From positions 1 through 8,004 of the forward strand of contig CANHHS010000068.1 in the NCBI GenBank assembly GCA_947460445.1: a stretch of 8,004 bases of DNA. The letters run 5' to 3'. This stretch comes from Opitutia bacterium. GTDB lineage: Bacteria; Verrucomicrobiota; Verrucomicrobiia; Opitutales; UBA953. A program made the position numbers and the translations under genes. The notes beneath the pieces were generated by a model. It had not been told where the DNA came from, searched no databases, and saw only the letters and a list, made by a program, of their open reading frames with translations. This document shows positions 1 through 6,961 of the stretch, piece by piece (position 1 is the stretch's first letter; every line of letters begins with the position of its first letter).

Positions 1-1
1 C

Positions 2-127
2 CGTCAGCTCGTCGAAGCTGGCCGAATGATCGGCGTGGAGTTGCTCGACCATGTCATTGTTGGCCGGCCTGAGTCAGACCCAACCTCCAAAGGCTGGTTT
101 AGTTTCGGCGAGGCGGGGCTGATCTGA
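2..127 (+). CDS. radC: RadC family protein, C-terminal end (5' end outside window)
   Basis: Only the last 41 codons are present, read from base 2 to a TGA at 125-127. The peptide runs RQLVEAGRMIGVELLDHVIV, then GRPESDP, and ends GWFSFGEAGLI. This matches the end of RadC/YeeS JAB (MPN) domain proteins, whose typical final segment is 'L..AG..LGI.LLDHIIIG....SF.E.GL'. The metal-binding HxH...D residues of the JAMM motif lie upstream of the window and cannot be checked. RadC proteins were historically linked to DNA repair, but their biochemical role is unsettled. The gene runs towards recA and is convergent with it. A GC-rich hairpin starts at the base after the stop codon. The family call is firm; the function is not. 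Confidence 0.87.
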   Translation, partial: RQLVEAGRMIGVELLDHVIVGRPESDPTSKGWFSFGEAGLI

Positions 128-144
128 GCGCCGCAGGGCGGCGC
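128..144 (+). terminator. Hairpin immediately after radC, possible terminator
   Basis: A perfect 7-bp stem, GCGCCGC (128-134) with GCGGCGC (138-144), closes a 3-nt AGG loop and begins directly after the radC stop. No U-tract follows, so it is not a textbook intrinsic terminator. It could stop transcription together with the larger inverted repeat beyond it, or it may protect the mRNA 3' end. Confidence 0.4.
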
Positions 145-150
145 CCAGAG

Positions 151-313
151 GGAGACTAAAGACTAAGGACTAAGGACAAAAGAGAGACTAAGGACTAAAG
201 GCAGCGAGAGGGTGCGATCTCGAAAGGGTGTCGAGCGGGCGACCCATTCTCCGAGCCCCCTCCTCGGGAGCTTCTTTAGTCCTTAGTCTTTAGGCTCCCA
301 AATTAGTCTCTCC
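151..313. repeat. GACTAAR heptamer array forming a large inverted repeat
   Basis: The left part holds tandem 7-base units: gactaaa 154-160, gactaag 161-167, gactaag 168-174, a degenerate gacaaaa 175-181, then gactaag 186-192 and gactaaa 193-199. The right part holds the reverse complement: tttagtc 275-281, cttagtc 282-288, tttag 289-293, and a further ttagtct at 303-309. Bases 156-173 pair perfectly with 276-293 (18 bp); the stem extends to 151-173/276-298 with one mismatch. The inner 200-270 part contains smaller hairpins, for example CCGAG 251-255 with CTCGG 263-267. No reading frame explains it. It lies between the convergent radC and recA/small-RNA units, so it may act as a two-way transcription barrier, or it may be one copy of a dispersed intergenic repeat. 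Confidence 0.8.
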
Positions 314-480
314 AAAAAAGTGTCCCCGCCTGTGCCGATTCTGCATTGGAGCCCCAGTGTTTCCCTAGGTTAAGTGGGTGGCGCGGAGCCCGGCTCAGAC
401 GAGGCCGGTCGGGTCGCTGCCTCCCGTTAGTATGTACGTGGGAGAAGGGTGCTGCCGCAGGTGTCAAACACTGCAGGGAC
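314..480 (-). ncRNA. Candidate structured small RNA, possibly 6S-like
   Basis: On the minus strand about 165 nt are framed by a promoter-like sequence and a terminator-like end. The 5' GUCCC (480-476) pairs with GGGAC (326-322), which is followed by AC and a run of six U (319-314). Inside, CAGUGUUU (473-466) pairs perfectly with AAACACUG (362-355). One hairpin is CUCCC/GGGAG (444-440 with 425-421). An apical stem is CCGGCCUC-GUCU-GAGCCGG (408-390), with a bulged C. The length, the closed rod-like ends and the terminal hairpin recall 6S RNA, but I could not match conserved 6S sequence, so the family is open. The overlapping 85-codon reading frame has no recognisable protein features. The opposite strand also has a T-run (497-502), but its stem is less directly joined to it. 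Confidence 0.48.
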
Positions 481-483
481 TCA

Positions 484-513
484 ATAACATGACAGATTTT
501 TTGTGAGAGGCAA
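484..513 (-). promoter_or_regulatory. Promoter for the candidate small RNA
   Basis: Read on the minus strand, TTGCCT (513-508) and TGTTAT (489-484) are separated by 18 nt, resembling sigma-70 -35 and -10 boxes. Transcription would start at about 481-477, exactly where the GUCCC closing strand of the candidate RNA begins. The promoter lies just beyond the recA terminator, so the RNA would be a separate unit rather than a recA 3' tail. Confidence 0.42.
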
Positions 514-533
514 GCGACTCTACTATAAATGGG

Positions 534-557
534 AAAGCCGCACCCCGGTGCGGCTTT
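534..557 (-). terminator. recA transcription terminator hairpin
   Basis: A near-perfect palindrome pairs AAAGCCGCACC (534-544) with GGTGCGGCTTT (547-557). It begins 23 nt downstream of the recA stop. On the minus strand the GC-rich stem ends in GCGGCTTT, giving a short U-run inside the stem, followed by CCCATTTATAG rather than a long U-tract. It is a strong hairpin in the right place; how efficiently it terminates cannot be judged. Confidence 0.75.
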
Positions 558-580
558 CAACCCAACCTTTGAAGTCAGGA

Positions 581-1675
<1,095 letters not shown>

Positions 1676-1733
1676 AGGTGTCGTGGGTTAAGATGTGTGA
1701 ATTTGTGAGAGAAAAGGCCGATGGCAAGTAAAA

Positions 1734-1747
1734 TGAACAAGTGTTCA
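1734..1747. promoter_or_regulatory. LexA (SOS) operator upstream of recA
   Basis: TGAACAAGTGTTCA is an inverted repeat of TGAACA/TGTTCA around a 2-nt centre. It fits the GAAC-N4-GTTC LexA box known from Gram-positive bacteria (consensus CGAAC-N4-GTTCG). It lies 58 nt upstream of the recA start and shares one base with a -10-like TATAGT, so bound LexA would block RNA polymerase. The family of the repressor is inferred from recA being the classical SOS gene; no lexA gene is in the window. Confidence 0.82.
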
Positions 1748-1752
1748 CTATA
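1747..1752 (-). promoter_or_regulatory. Probable recA -10 element
   Basis: The minus-strand hexamer TATAGT is close to TATAAT. No good -35 hexamer is seen 16-18 nt upstream (best is ATAAAC/TAAACA). An A6 tract farther upstream (1796-1791) could help polymerase contact as an UP-like element. The 5' leader to the recA ATG would be about 65 nt. Confidence 0.5.
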
Positions 1753-1926
1753 GGGCGTTTTACCCTAGTGTTTATGCCTATCTAGGAGGCTTTTTTCGCT
1801 TATCTGGCGGTTGCGGAGTCGAGGTTTTTGAAAAATATTTCGATGGGCTTAGCCGTTATGGGAGGCGGGGCACAACCGCGCTTGAAGTTACGTGTGCCGC
1901 CTGTTTCTTTAACCGAAGCAGAACGC

Positions 1927-2427
1927 ATGCGCCTCTTTCTCTTACGTCACGCTGAGGCAGCTCCAGGCACTCCAGATGCCGAACGGGCGTTGACGAAAAA
2001 GGGTCAGTTGCAAGTGAAGTGTTTGGTTGAGTCTATGAGTTTGGGTGCGCTTCGAGATGTTCGCGTTGTTGAGCACAGCGGGTTTGTGCGTGCCGTCCAA
2101 ACGGCGACCCGGTTTGTTGAGTTAACGGGTTTAGATTTACCCCTGTTGCCCGTCACTGGATTACGACCAGCAGATAATGCGAAGCGCATCCTTAAGGACA
2201 TCATCGACGCGCGCCATGATCGCTTGATTGTTGGCCATAACCCTAACCTCGCAATCGTCGCCGGGCGATTGTTGGGCGGAGGGAGGCACGAGGTGTCTGT
2301 CGTTCTCAAAAAATGTGCGCTCATTGCATTAGAGTGCGCCGAGGGTCCTAGCAAAAAATACCCTTTAGGCCAGTGGCGCTTACTCTGGCTTATTGATCCG
2401 AGCCGATTAGCGAATCGACCAGAATAA
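1927..2427 (+). CDS. sixA: SixA-type phosphohistidine phosphatase
   Basis: This 166-aa protein belongs to the histidine phosphatase (phosphoglycerate mutase-like) superfamily and is closest in layout to SixA (E. coli 161 aa), which removes phosphate from histidine in phosphotransfer proteins. It starts MRLFLLRHAEA, with R7-H8 as the RHG-type catalytic pair; H8 is the expected phospho-acceptor. Further active-site elements are R55 in SGFVRAVQTA and H104 in VGHNPNL. The ATG at 1927 was chosen because it places the first beta strand and RHA motif at the N-terminus as in the family. The frame is open back to a TTG at 1828, but the extra 33 residues look unrelated. It is divergent from recA and 3 nt upstream of a tonB-like gene, suggesting co-transcription. 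The substrate here is not known. Confidence 0.85.
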   Translation: MRLFLLRHAEAAPGTPDAERALTKKGQLQVKCLVESMSLGALRDVRVVEHSGFVRAVQTATRFVELTGLDLPLLPVTGLRPADNAKRILKDIIDARHDRLIVGHNPNLAIVAGRLLGGGRHEVSVVLKKCALIALECAEGPSKKYPLGQWRLLWLIDPSRLANRPE

Positions 2428-2430
2428 CCG

Positions 2431-3006
2431 ATGGATGTCGTGCGACCCGTATTTATTTGGACAGGCGTGGCAGCGAGCCACGTTGCGTTATTGGTAGCCG
2501 CTTGGGGGTCTGGCTCCGAACATTCTTCCCGGGGCGAAGATTGGGTCACAGTTGCTTTGATAGGCCCAACAGAGCCGAAACCAGCCGACAGCCGCCTGTC
2601 GGAGGTGCCTGTTGTGTCTGCCGGGACAAGCGTGCCTGAAGTGTCTTTTGCAAAAGTGATTCGATCTTCAGAAAGCGTCCCATCGCCATCGCAGCTATCG
2701 TCTGTCAGGAAACCAGAGCCGTCCAAAGGTATCGAAGTTGAGCCCCCACAATTTAATTTTAGGGCAGAGCCAATGTATCCGCGTGCTGCGCGTTTAGCGG
2801 GCCGTGAAGGGAAAGTCTGTCTCCAGCTTGAAATTTTACGCAATGGAACACTCCACCGTGCTACAGTAACTTTAAGTTCAGGAGACGTCGCGCTGGATCG
2901 TGCTGCCGTGGAAGCTGCAGAACGTTCAACCTATCATCCAGCAACGAGCGTTAATGGCCCGCTCGAGGCATCCGTGGAAGCAACGTACCGCTTTGTGCTT
3001 CGATAA
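2431..3006 (+). CDS. TonB-family energy transducer
   Basis: A 191-aa protein with an N-terminal hydrophobic segment (about residues 6-26), a linker of about 80 residues and a C-terminal TonB domain (about 110-191). The domain shows the typical YPRAARLAGREGKV (116-129), then LEILRNGTLHRATVTLSSG and ALDRAAVEAAERSTYHPA. TonB proteins span the periplasm and pass inner-membrane proton-motive force to outer-membrane transporters. The linker is rich in Ser, Pro and Glu but lacks the long Pro-Glu/Pro-Lys repeats of E. coli TonB (239 aa), so its reach is short. No exbB or exbD is nearby, so it must borrow a motor encoded elsewhere, or it may be a TonB-like protein with another role. It follows sixA after 3 nt. 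Its stop lies 6 nt from that of the convergent GH16 gene. Confidence 0.85.
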   Translation: MDVVRPVFIWTGVAASHVALLVAAWGSGSEHSSRGEDWVTVALIGPTEPKPADSRLSEVPVVSAGTSVPEVSFAKVIRSSESVPSPSQLSSVRKPEPSKGIEVEPPQFNFRAEPMYPRAARLAGREGKVCLQLEILRNGTLHRATVTLSSGDVALDRAAVEAAERSTYHPATSVNGPLEASVEATYRFVLR

Positions 3007-3012
3007 CTGCGG

Positions 3013-3792
3013 TTAGCGCGCTGCAGGAATTTTCCAGGCCCGTACCCAATCAATTTCCATTTTTACTTTAGACTCAGTTGCGGAGCCAAAGCCACCTGCA
3101 GGGATGGAGCCAGCCCAACCTTTATCCTTAACTTCACATGTGAGCAAAAGGTGTTGGGGTGCTTGCGAGACAGGAATTTCTTTGGGCGCGGACCAGGCAA
3201 GTAGGTCGTCGTAGTAAAAAGTATAACCTTCTGGCTCCCAGCGTACGGCATAAGTATGCCAGCCATCATTCGCACCATGCGCTGGCTTGTTTCGTCTTGT
3301 GCGCGTATTTTGTAGAGGCGCTCCATAGCCGCCCCAGTGGATTGTCGTATCGTAGGTTCCGCCAAATTGAGCAAGGTGCTCGACGATATCTATTTCGACG
3401 CCATCAATCGTGGCTTTTGCTGGATCTTTGCTTTTGCCATAGGTTTTTGGCATCATCCAAAAAGCTGCCCACATGCCCGGTGCATTCGAAAAGCGAATCT
3501 TCGCCTCGAAGTATCCGTAGGTTTGTTCGAATTTTCCATAACTCGTAACAAACCCAGTGAAATTTTTTCCCGCCTCAGTAAAGGTTGTGAGCGTAAGTGC
3601 TCCGCCTTGAATCGTGACAGCACGCGGTGAATTGCGTGCGTCGCGCCGGTTTTCATCTTGGGCCTGCCAGCGAGTTGCATTCAGCGTGCTGTCATTAAAT
3701 TCATCTTCGAACGTCACCACATATCCCTTGTCTTGAGGTGGCGCTGCTTGGGTGAATGCGGCGAAGGTAACGAAAATGAGAAACAGGCGCAT
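3013..3792 (-). CDS. Secreted glycoside hydrolase family 16 enzyme
   Basis: A 259-aa precursor starting MRLFLIFVTFAAFTQA, a signal peptide probably cut near TQA-APPQ. The rest is one GH16 beta-jelly-roll domain: an early FEDEFN, then GYFEAKIRFS and GMWAAFWMMPK. The catalytic motif is EIDIVE (residues 133-138, ExDxxE), with E133 as nucleophile and E138 as acid/base, followed by WHTYAVRWEPEGYTFYYDD. GH16 enzymes cleave internal beta-1,3/1,4 bonds in glucans or galactans such as laminarin or agar; the substrate cannot be read here. ExDxxE is the beta-bulge form found in laminarinases, agarases and carrageenases. The frame is open to 3894, but the ATG at 3792 gives a clean signal peptide. There is no separate binding domain or sorting tag. 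It is divergent from the GT4 gene, 80 nt apart. Confidence 0.92.
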   Translation of the reverse strand: MRLFLIFVTFAAFTQAAPPQDKGYVVTFEDEFNDSTLNATRWQAQDENRRDARNSPRAVTIQGGALTLTTFTEAGKNFTGFVTSYGKFEQTYGYFEAKIRFSNAPGMWAAFWMMPKTYGKSKDPAKATIDGVEIDIVEHLAQFGGTYDTTIHWGGYGAPLQNTRTRRNKPAHGANDGWHTYAVRWEPEGYTFYYDDLLAWSAPKEIPVSQAPQHLLLTCEVKDKGWAGSIPAGGFGSATESKVKMEIDWVRAWKIPAAR

Positions 3793-3872
3793 ACCGTAGC
3801 CCAATCGCTTCTCCCTGACTTTGCAACCGTTCGGGTTGCCAAAACGGCGCCAGACTATACGGTTTTTTGCAC

Positions 3873-4916
3873 GTGAATCTTCTTCTGGCCTCATCTAACC
3901 TCGGTTGCAATGGGGCCATTATGTATGCCCGAAGATTGGCGCCCTTGCTTGCGGCCAGGGGTCATCGCGTTTGGTTGGCTGCCCAGGAGGGCTCGTGGAT
4001 TGCCAAAGCAACTCAGGGCGAGATCCCGCTTTTCCCCACAAACTTTTCTCGCTGGCCATTGTCAGAGGTCGATCGGGTGGGGGCTTTTTGTCGCCAAGAG
4101 GGTATCCAGATTTTCCATTCTCACCTCACGAGGGCTAGTAATTTTGGCGCATTGCTTCAAATGCGCCATGGTGTTCATAGCATCGCACACCTACATGCCA
4201 ATCACCCACAGGTGCACACATGGTTTCACAAGCGCGTGCTGGCTGTTTCCAAAGACACTTTAAGGCGGCACCGATACTACTTAGCAGGCTTGGGCAAGAA
4301 AGGCGCCGTCCTTGTTAACTTCGTAGACCCAAAACAATTTTATCCAAGTGAAGGTCGGGTTGATCGATTACGTGCGTTGCTCCAAGTTTCTCCAGCAACG
4401 CCCGTGGTTGTTGTGATGGGAAGAATTTGTTCACGCAAAGGTCAAGACTTGGCCGTTAAAGCTTGGCCTGATGTTTTACGCACACATCCCGAAGCACGGC
4501 TCGTTTTTATCGGCGAGGGTTCGCTACCAGATAATCTTTTAAAGACACCCAGCGTTTCGCTACTTGGCCACCGCGACGACGTTTCTGACCTTCTTCCGCA
4601 CGCGACGATTTGCCTAGTGCCTTCGCGAGATGAGCCTTTCGGATTGGCGGCGATTGAAGCAATGGCATGTCGCGTGCCGGTCATTGCTTCGCACGTGAGC
4701 GGGCTCGCTGAGATTGTCGCCGGAGGCGCGGGCGCCAGCTATCCTGCGGGTAACACCCAAGCAATGTCGCGAATTTTAAGTGAACTACTTAGCGACACGA
4801 AGGCGCGCGCAAGCTTTGCGGCAGCCGGTCTACAGCGAACACAAAATGCTTACAGTCCTGCTGCGCACCTTGATGAGCTTGAACGGCACTATGCTGAAGT
4901 GTTAGGCTTGCGGTAA
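3873..4916 (+). CDS. GT4 family glycosyltransferase (GT-B fold)
   Basis: A 347-aa protein, full length for a GT4 enzyme, which transfers a sugar from a nucleotide-sugar donor, probably on the cytoplasmic face of the inner membrane. The N-terminal Rossmann half starts NLLLASSNLGCNGAIMYARRLAPLLAARGHRV. The C-terminal donor half has VVVVMGRICSRKGQDLAVKAW (R184, K189), RLVFIGEGSL, a glycine-rich SVSLLGHRDDV, and the EX7E motif in DEPFGLAAIEAMA (E254, E262). No membrane segment is seen. A GTG at 3873 is the likely start; a TTG at 3867 adds only two residues. No Shine-Dalgarno sequence is visible. It neighbours lpxL (convergent), so work on lipopolysaccharide or another surface glycan is plausible, but donor and acceptor are unknown. 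Confidence 0.9.
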   Translation: MNLLLASSNLGCNGAIMYARRLAPLLAARGHRVWLAAQEGSWIAKATQGEIPLFPTNFSRWPLSEVDRVGAFCRQEGIQIFHSHLTRASNFGALLQMRHGVHSIAHLHANHPQVHTWFHKRVLAVSKDTLRRHRYYLAGLGKKGAVLVNFVDPKQFYPSEGRVDRLRALLQVSPATPVVVVMGRICSRKGQDLAVKAWPDVLRTHPEARLVFIGEGSLPDNLLKTPSVSLLGHRDDVSDLLPHATICLVPSRDEPFGLAAIEAMACRVPVIASHVSGLAEIVAGGAGASYPAGNTQAMSRILSELLSDTKARASFAAAGLQRTQNAYSPAAHLDELERHYAEVLGLR

Positions 4917-5809
4917 ACACGAGGAAGTCCCTTGCGACGCTTAAATCGACGGTGCACCCAGAGGTACTGTTCGGGTGCAGACCGAATGACTTGTTCGAGA
5001 CCTGCAACAATTCTGAGCGTATCCGCTGACTCATCGCCCGTTGGGAAATTTTCAAGAGCGGGCAAGATGGTTAGGACATACGAGTTGTCCGCTAACCTTT
5101 TAGGATAGAAGGGAACGACGGCCGCGCCGCTCATTTGTGCGAGCCGACTGGTTGCGGTATTTGTCACTGCGGGCTCGCCAAAAAAGGGTAGCAACTTCGA
5201 CTGGGCGGAGGCTTTGCCTTGATCGGGCGCGTACCAAACAACTTCTCCCGCACGGAGAGCATTGAGTAAGCCTTTTAAGTCGGCCATCGGGATGGCGTAA
5301 TTTGTCCACGAGGTACGATGTTCGCGCAGAAACTTAGCGAGCAGCAGATTATTCGGATCCCGGTAAAGACATGAGATGCGTGTGTTCAGGCAGAGTATGC
5401 GCCCGGTAATTTCCAATGTTGTGAAGTGCCCTGAAACGAGCAGCACGCCTTTCCCTTTCGCCTTAGCATTCTCAAGATGTTCGAGACCTTCGATGCGATA
5501 AGGTGGAAGTTTTGCAGGGTTTTGCCACCACGCGTGCGTAGTCTCTAGGATCCCGAGTGCTAGCGATTGGTAGTGACGGCGAGCAATGCGCCGTCGCTCA
5601 GTTTCGGATAATTCTGGGAAACAAATCCGCAGGTTGACGAGAACGACATGCCGTCGAACGGGTATGAGGTAGTAGCAGGTGGCTCCAAATGCACGCGCTG
5701 CCATGCGCTGTAAGGACCAAGGCAAAAAACTGACTAGTCGCAAGATGCCCAGCCCTAGCCACGTGTGCCAATAAACTGGGTTATAAAAGTTAGCCATCAG
5801 GGCAGACAT
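4889..5809 (-). CDS. Lipid A biosynthesis acyltransferase (LpxL/HtrB family)
   Basis: A 306-aa inner-membrane acyltransferase, equal in length to E. coli LpxL. It would add a secondary acyl chain to a lipid A precursor. It has an N-terminal anchor (NPVYWHTWLGLGILRLVSFLPW, about 10-31), then VNLRICFPELSETERRR and SGHFTTLE with the catalytic HX4E pair (H128, E133). Further matches are LYRDPNN, LKGLLNALRAGEVVWYAPDQ and APEQYLWVHRRFKRR, all close to LpxL positions. ATG starts are possible at 5881 (overlapping the upstream gene), 5809 and 5797; 5809 is chosen for family length, without a ribosome-binding site to decide. LpxL, LpxM and LpxP cannot be told apart here, so no symbol is given. It lies 37 nt after the YdjM-like gene, probably in one operon, and its last 28 nt overlap the convergent GT4 gene. 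Confidence 0.92.
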   Translation of the reverse strand: MSALMANFYNPVYWHTWLGLGILRLVSFLPWSLQRMAARAFGATCYYLIPVRRHVVLVNLRICFPELSETERRRIARRHYQSLALGILETTHAWWQNPAKLPPYRIEGLEHLENAKAKGKGVLLVSGHFTTLEITGRILCLNTRISCLYRDPNNLLLAKFLREHRTSWTNYAIPMADLKGLLNALRAGEVVWYAPDQGKASAQSKLLPFFGEPAVTNTATSRLAQMSGAAVVPFYPKRLADNSYVLTILPALENFPTGDESADTLRIVAGLEQVIRSAPEQYLWVHRRFKRRKGLPRVYRKPNTSA

Positions 5810-5846
5810 TGCTCGCTTGTGGGTGTGCCTGTGAAGTCCAAAGGTT

Positions 5847-6866
5847 TCAAGGCAGAGTCTTATAATTGATGGCGTTACCACTCAGCAGATCAACAAAGTG
5901 CGTCCAGTCGCCCGATTCTAACTCAGTACGCACGAGCTCAGGACTTTGATTGTTGTCGGGCAGACGCACAGCCCAAAGCGATTTCGCTCGATCCGGTAGC
6001 ATGGCAAAACGGATGTCGCCGACCGTCAGGCCCTGCGCGGCGGACGGCTCAACGCTGTTCCATCCGCCTGTGAATCGACTAAAGTCCGTCAAAATCGAAC
6101 CTGCATTCGTTCCAGCAAGAGGAGTGCCCGGCGTTTCAGGCGTCCAAGCGGTGCGAGATTCGCCTTCGAGTACTTGCGTTGCACTGAATGGCGAAATCCG
6201 CAGCGCCGCTACATGCCACGTTCCATTCTCCAGCCAAATGCCGCGCCAGAGAATTAAATTTGAAATCGTTGGTTTGGCTGAAAAGCGCGTAATTGATTGA
6301 TTGCCGACCCATTGCAAGAGCACTGCTTCTGCCCGGTTATGCTGAATCCGGCCAAGGCTTGCATAGAAAACAAACCAACTAATGCCCCACCACGCAAGTG
6401 CGTGACGGTGACTTTTCCAGGCGCGCCAAGCCAAGATAACCAGTGGAAGGGTTACAGCCAAATCAACAATCGGAAGGCAGTCCCACGCAATCCGTTCATC
6501 GGAGAATGGCCAAAGCAACATTGTGCCAAAACTCGTGCAAGCATCACACAATAAGTGTGAGAGGCCTCCTGCGGCTGCGGGTATGAGCAGCGCCTTGGTT
6601 GAAGTTTCATGTTTGCCTTTAAAAAACCATGCAGCCACCACTGCGGCTAAAAGCACAATCACAGGAAGAAAAACAAAGCTGTGGGTGAAATGTCGGTGCC
6701 AGCGAAAGGCAACGAGTGGATCGTTCGCAGAGCGAATAAGGATATCGAGGTCCGGAGCTTCCGCAGCTAGGAGTGCGGCGAGCGCTGCTGGAGCCACGGC
6801 TGCGTTTGCGCGACGCGCTGCAAGACCAGAGCAAATGCCTAAGGCGGCATGGGTAAGGTTATCCAT
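5847..6866 (-). CDS. YdjM-family inner-membrane protein (putative metal-dependent hydrolase)
   Basis: A 339-aa protein. The first ~175 residues match the YdjM/LexA-binding, membrane-bound 'metal-dependent hydrolase' family: MDNLTHAALG (H6), PDLDIL (D39, D41), RWHRHFTHS (H57, H59, H62), GGLSHLLCDACTSFGT (H104, D108) and WDCLPIVD. These conserved His/Asp residues suggest a metal site, but no reaction is established for the family. Hydrophobic segments lie at about 63-82, 92-107, 131-149 and 157-171. Residues after about 180 form a soluble, membrane-free domain of some 160 residues, absent from short members such as E. coli YdjM (about 196 aa), with no function I recognise. The ATG at 6866 fits the usual MDNLTHA start; one at 6881 adds five residues. 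It is upstream of lpxL on the same strand. Confidence 0.85.
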   Translation of the reverse strand: MDNLTHAALGICSGLAARRANAAVAPAALAALLAAEAPDLDILIRSANDPLVAFRWHRHFTHSFVFLPVIVLLAAVVAAWFFKGKHETSTKALLIPAAAGGLSHLLCDACTSFGTMLLWPFSDERIAWDCLPIVDLAVTLPLVILAWRAWKSHRHALAWWGISWFVFYASLGRIQHNRAEAVLLQWVGNQSITRFSAKPTISNLILWRGIWLENGTWHVAALRISPFSATQVLEGESRTAWTPETPGTPLAGTNAGSILTDFSRFTGGWNSVEPSAAQGLTVGDIRFAMLPDRAKSLWAVRLPDNNQSPELVRTELESGDWTHFVDLLSGNAINYKTLP

Positions 6867-6961
6867 TGGTGGCAGTACCATAAGTTATTTGTACGAGAAA
6901 GGAAGCCAGCAGGCGGCTGTGGCTTGACCCATGTAGGTACATCCAGACGATGGATTTCCTT
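6867..6961. promoter_or_regulatory. Divergent intergenic region between ydjM-like and epimerase genes
   Basis: These 95 bp must hold the starts of transcription for both the ydjM-like/lpxL unit (-) and the epimerase/ThuA unit (+). A weak hairpin, GCCAGC with GCTGTGGC around 6903-6921, is visible. I see no clear -35/-10 pair and no GAAC-N4-GTTC LexA box. Confidence 0.4.

Noticed and set aside
151..313. CRISPR array
   Set aside because: Units are only 7 bases, lack unique spacers of regular length, occur in both orientations, and no cas gene is near.
320..502. Small RNA read on the plus strand, ending in the T-run at 497-502
   Set aside because: The T-run is about 16 nt away from the closing stem and no promoter is seen upstream of 320; the minus strand has stem and U-run nearly joined plus a promoter-like pair.
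303..560. 85-codon minus-strand frame in the radC-recA gap
   Set aside because: It overlaps the hairpin-rich candidate RNA and the recA terminator, has no recognisable domain, and its composition follows the RNA-like structure.
1763..1796. Terminator-like GCCT/AGGC stem followed by six T
   Set aside because: The stem has only 4 bp and no plus-strand gene lies upstream; on the minus strand it is more sensibly an A-tract upstream of the recA promoter.
1828..1926. N-terminal extension of SixA from the TTG at 1828
   Set aside because: The 33 extra residues do not resemble the family, whose members begin at the MRLFLLRHAE strand; the alternative is kept only as a possibility.
2004..2843. 279-codon minus-strand frame opposite sixA and tonB
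   Set aside because: It spans two well-supported genes on the other strand and has no domain; it is a shadow frame.
3793..3894. Longer start for the GH16 gene at 3894
   Set aside because: It would bury the signal peptide behind 34 charged residues and overlap the start of the divergent GT4 gene.
6867..6961. LexA box upstream of the ydjM-like gene, since E. coli ydjM is an SOS gene
   Set aside because: No GAAC-N4-GTTC or related palindrome is present in this spacer.
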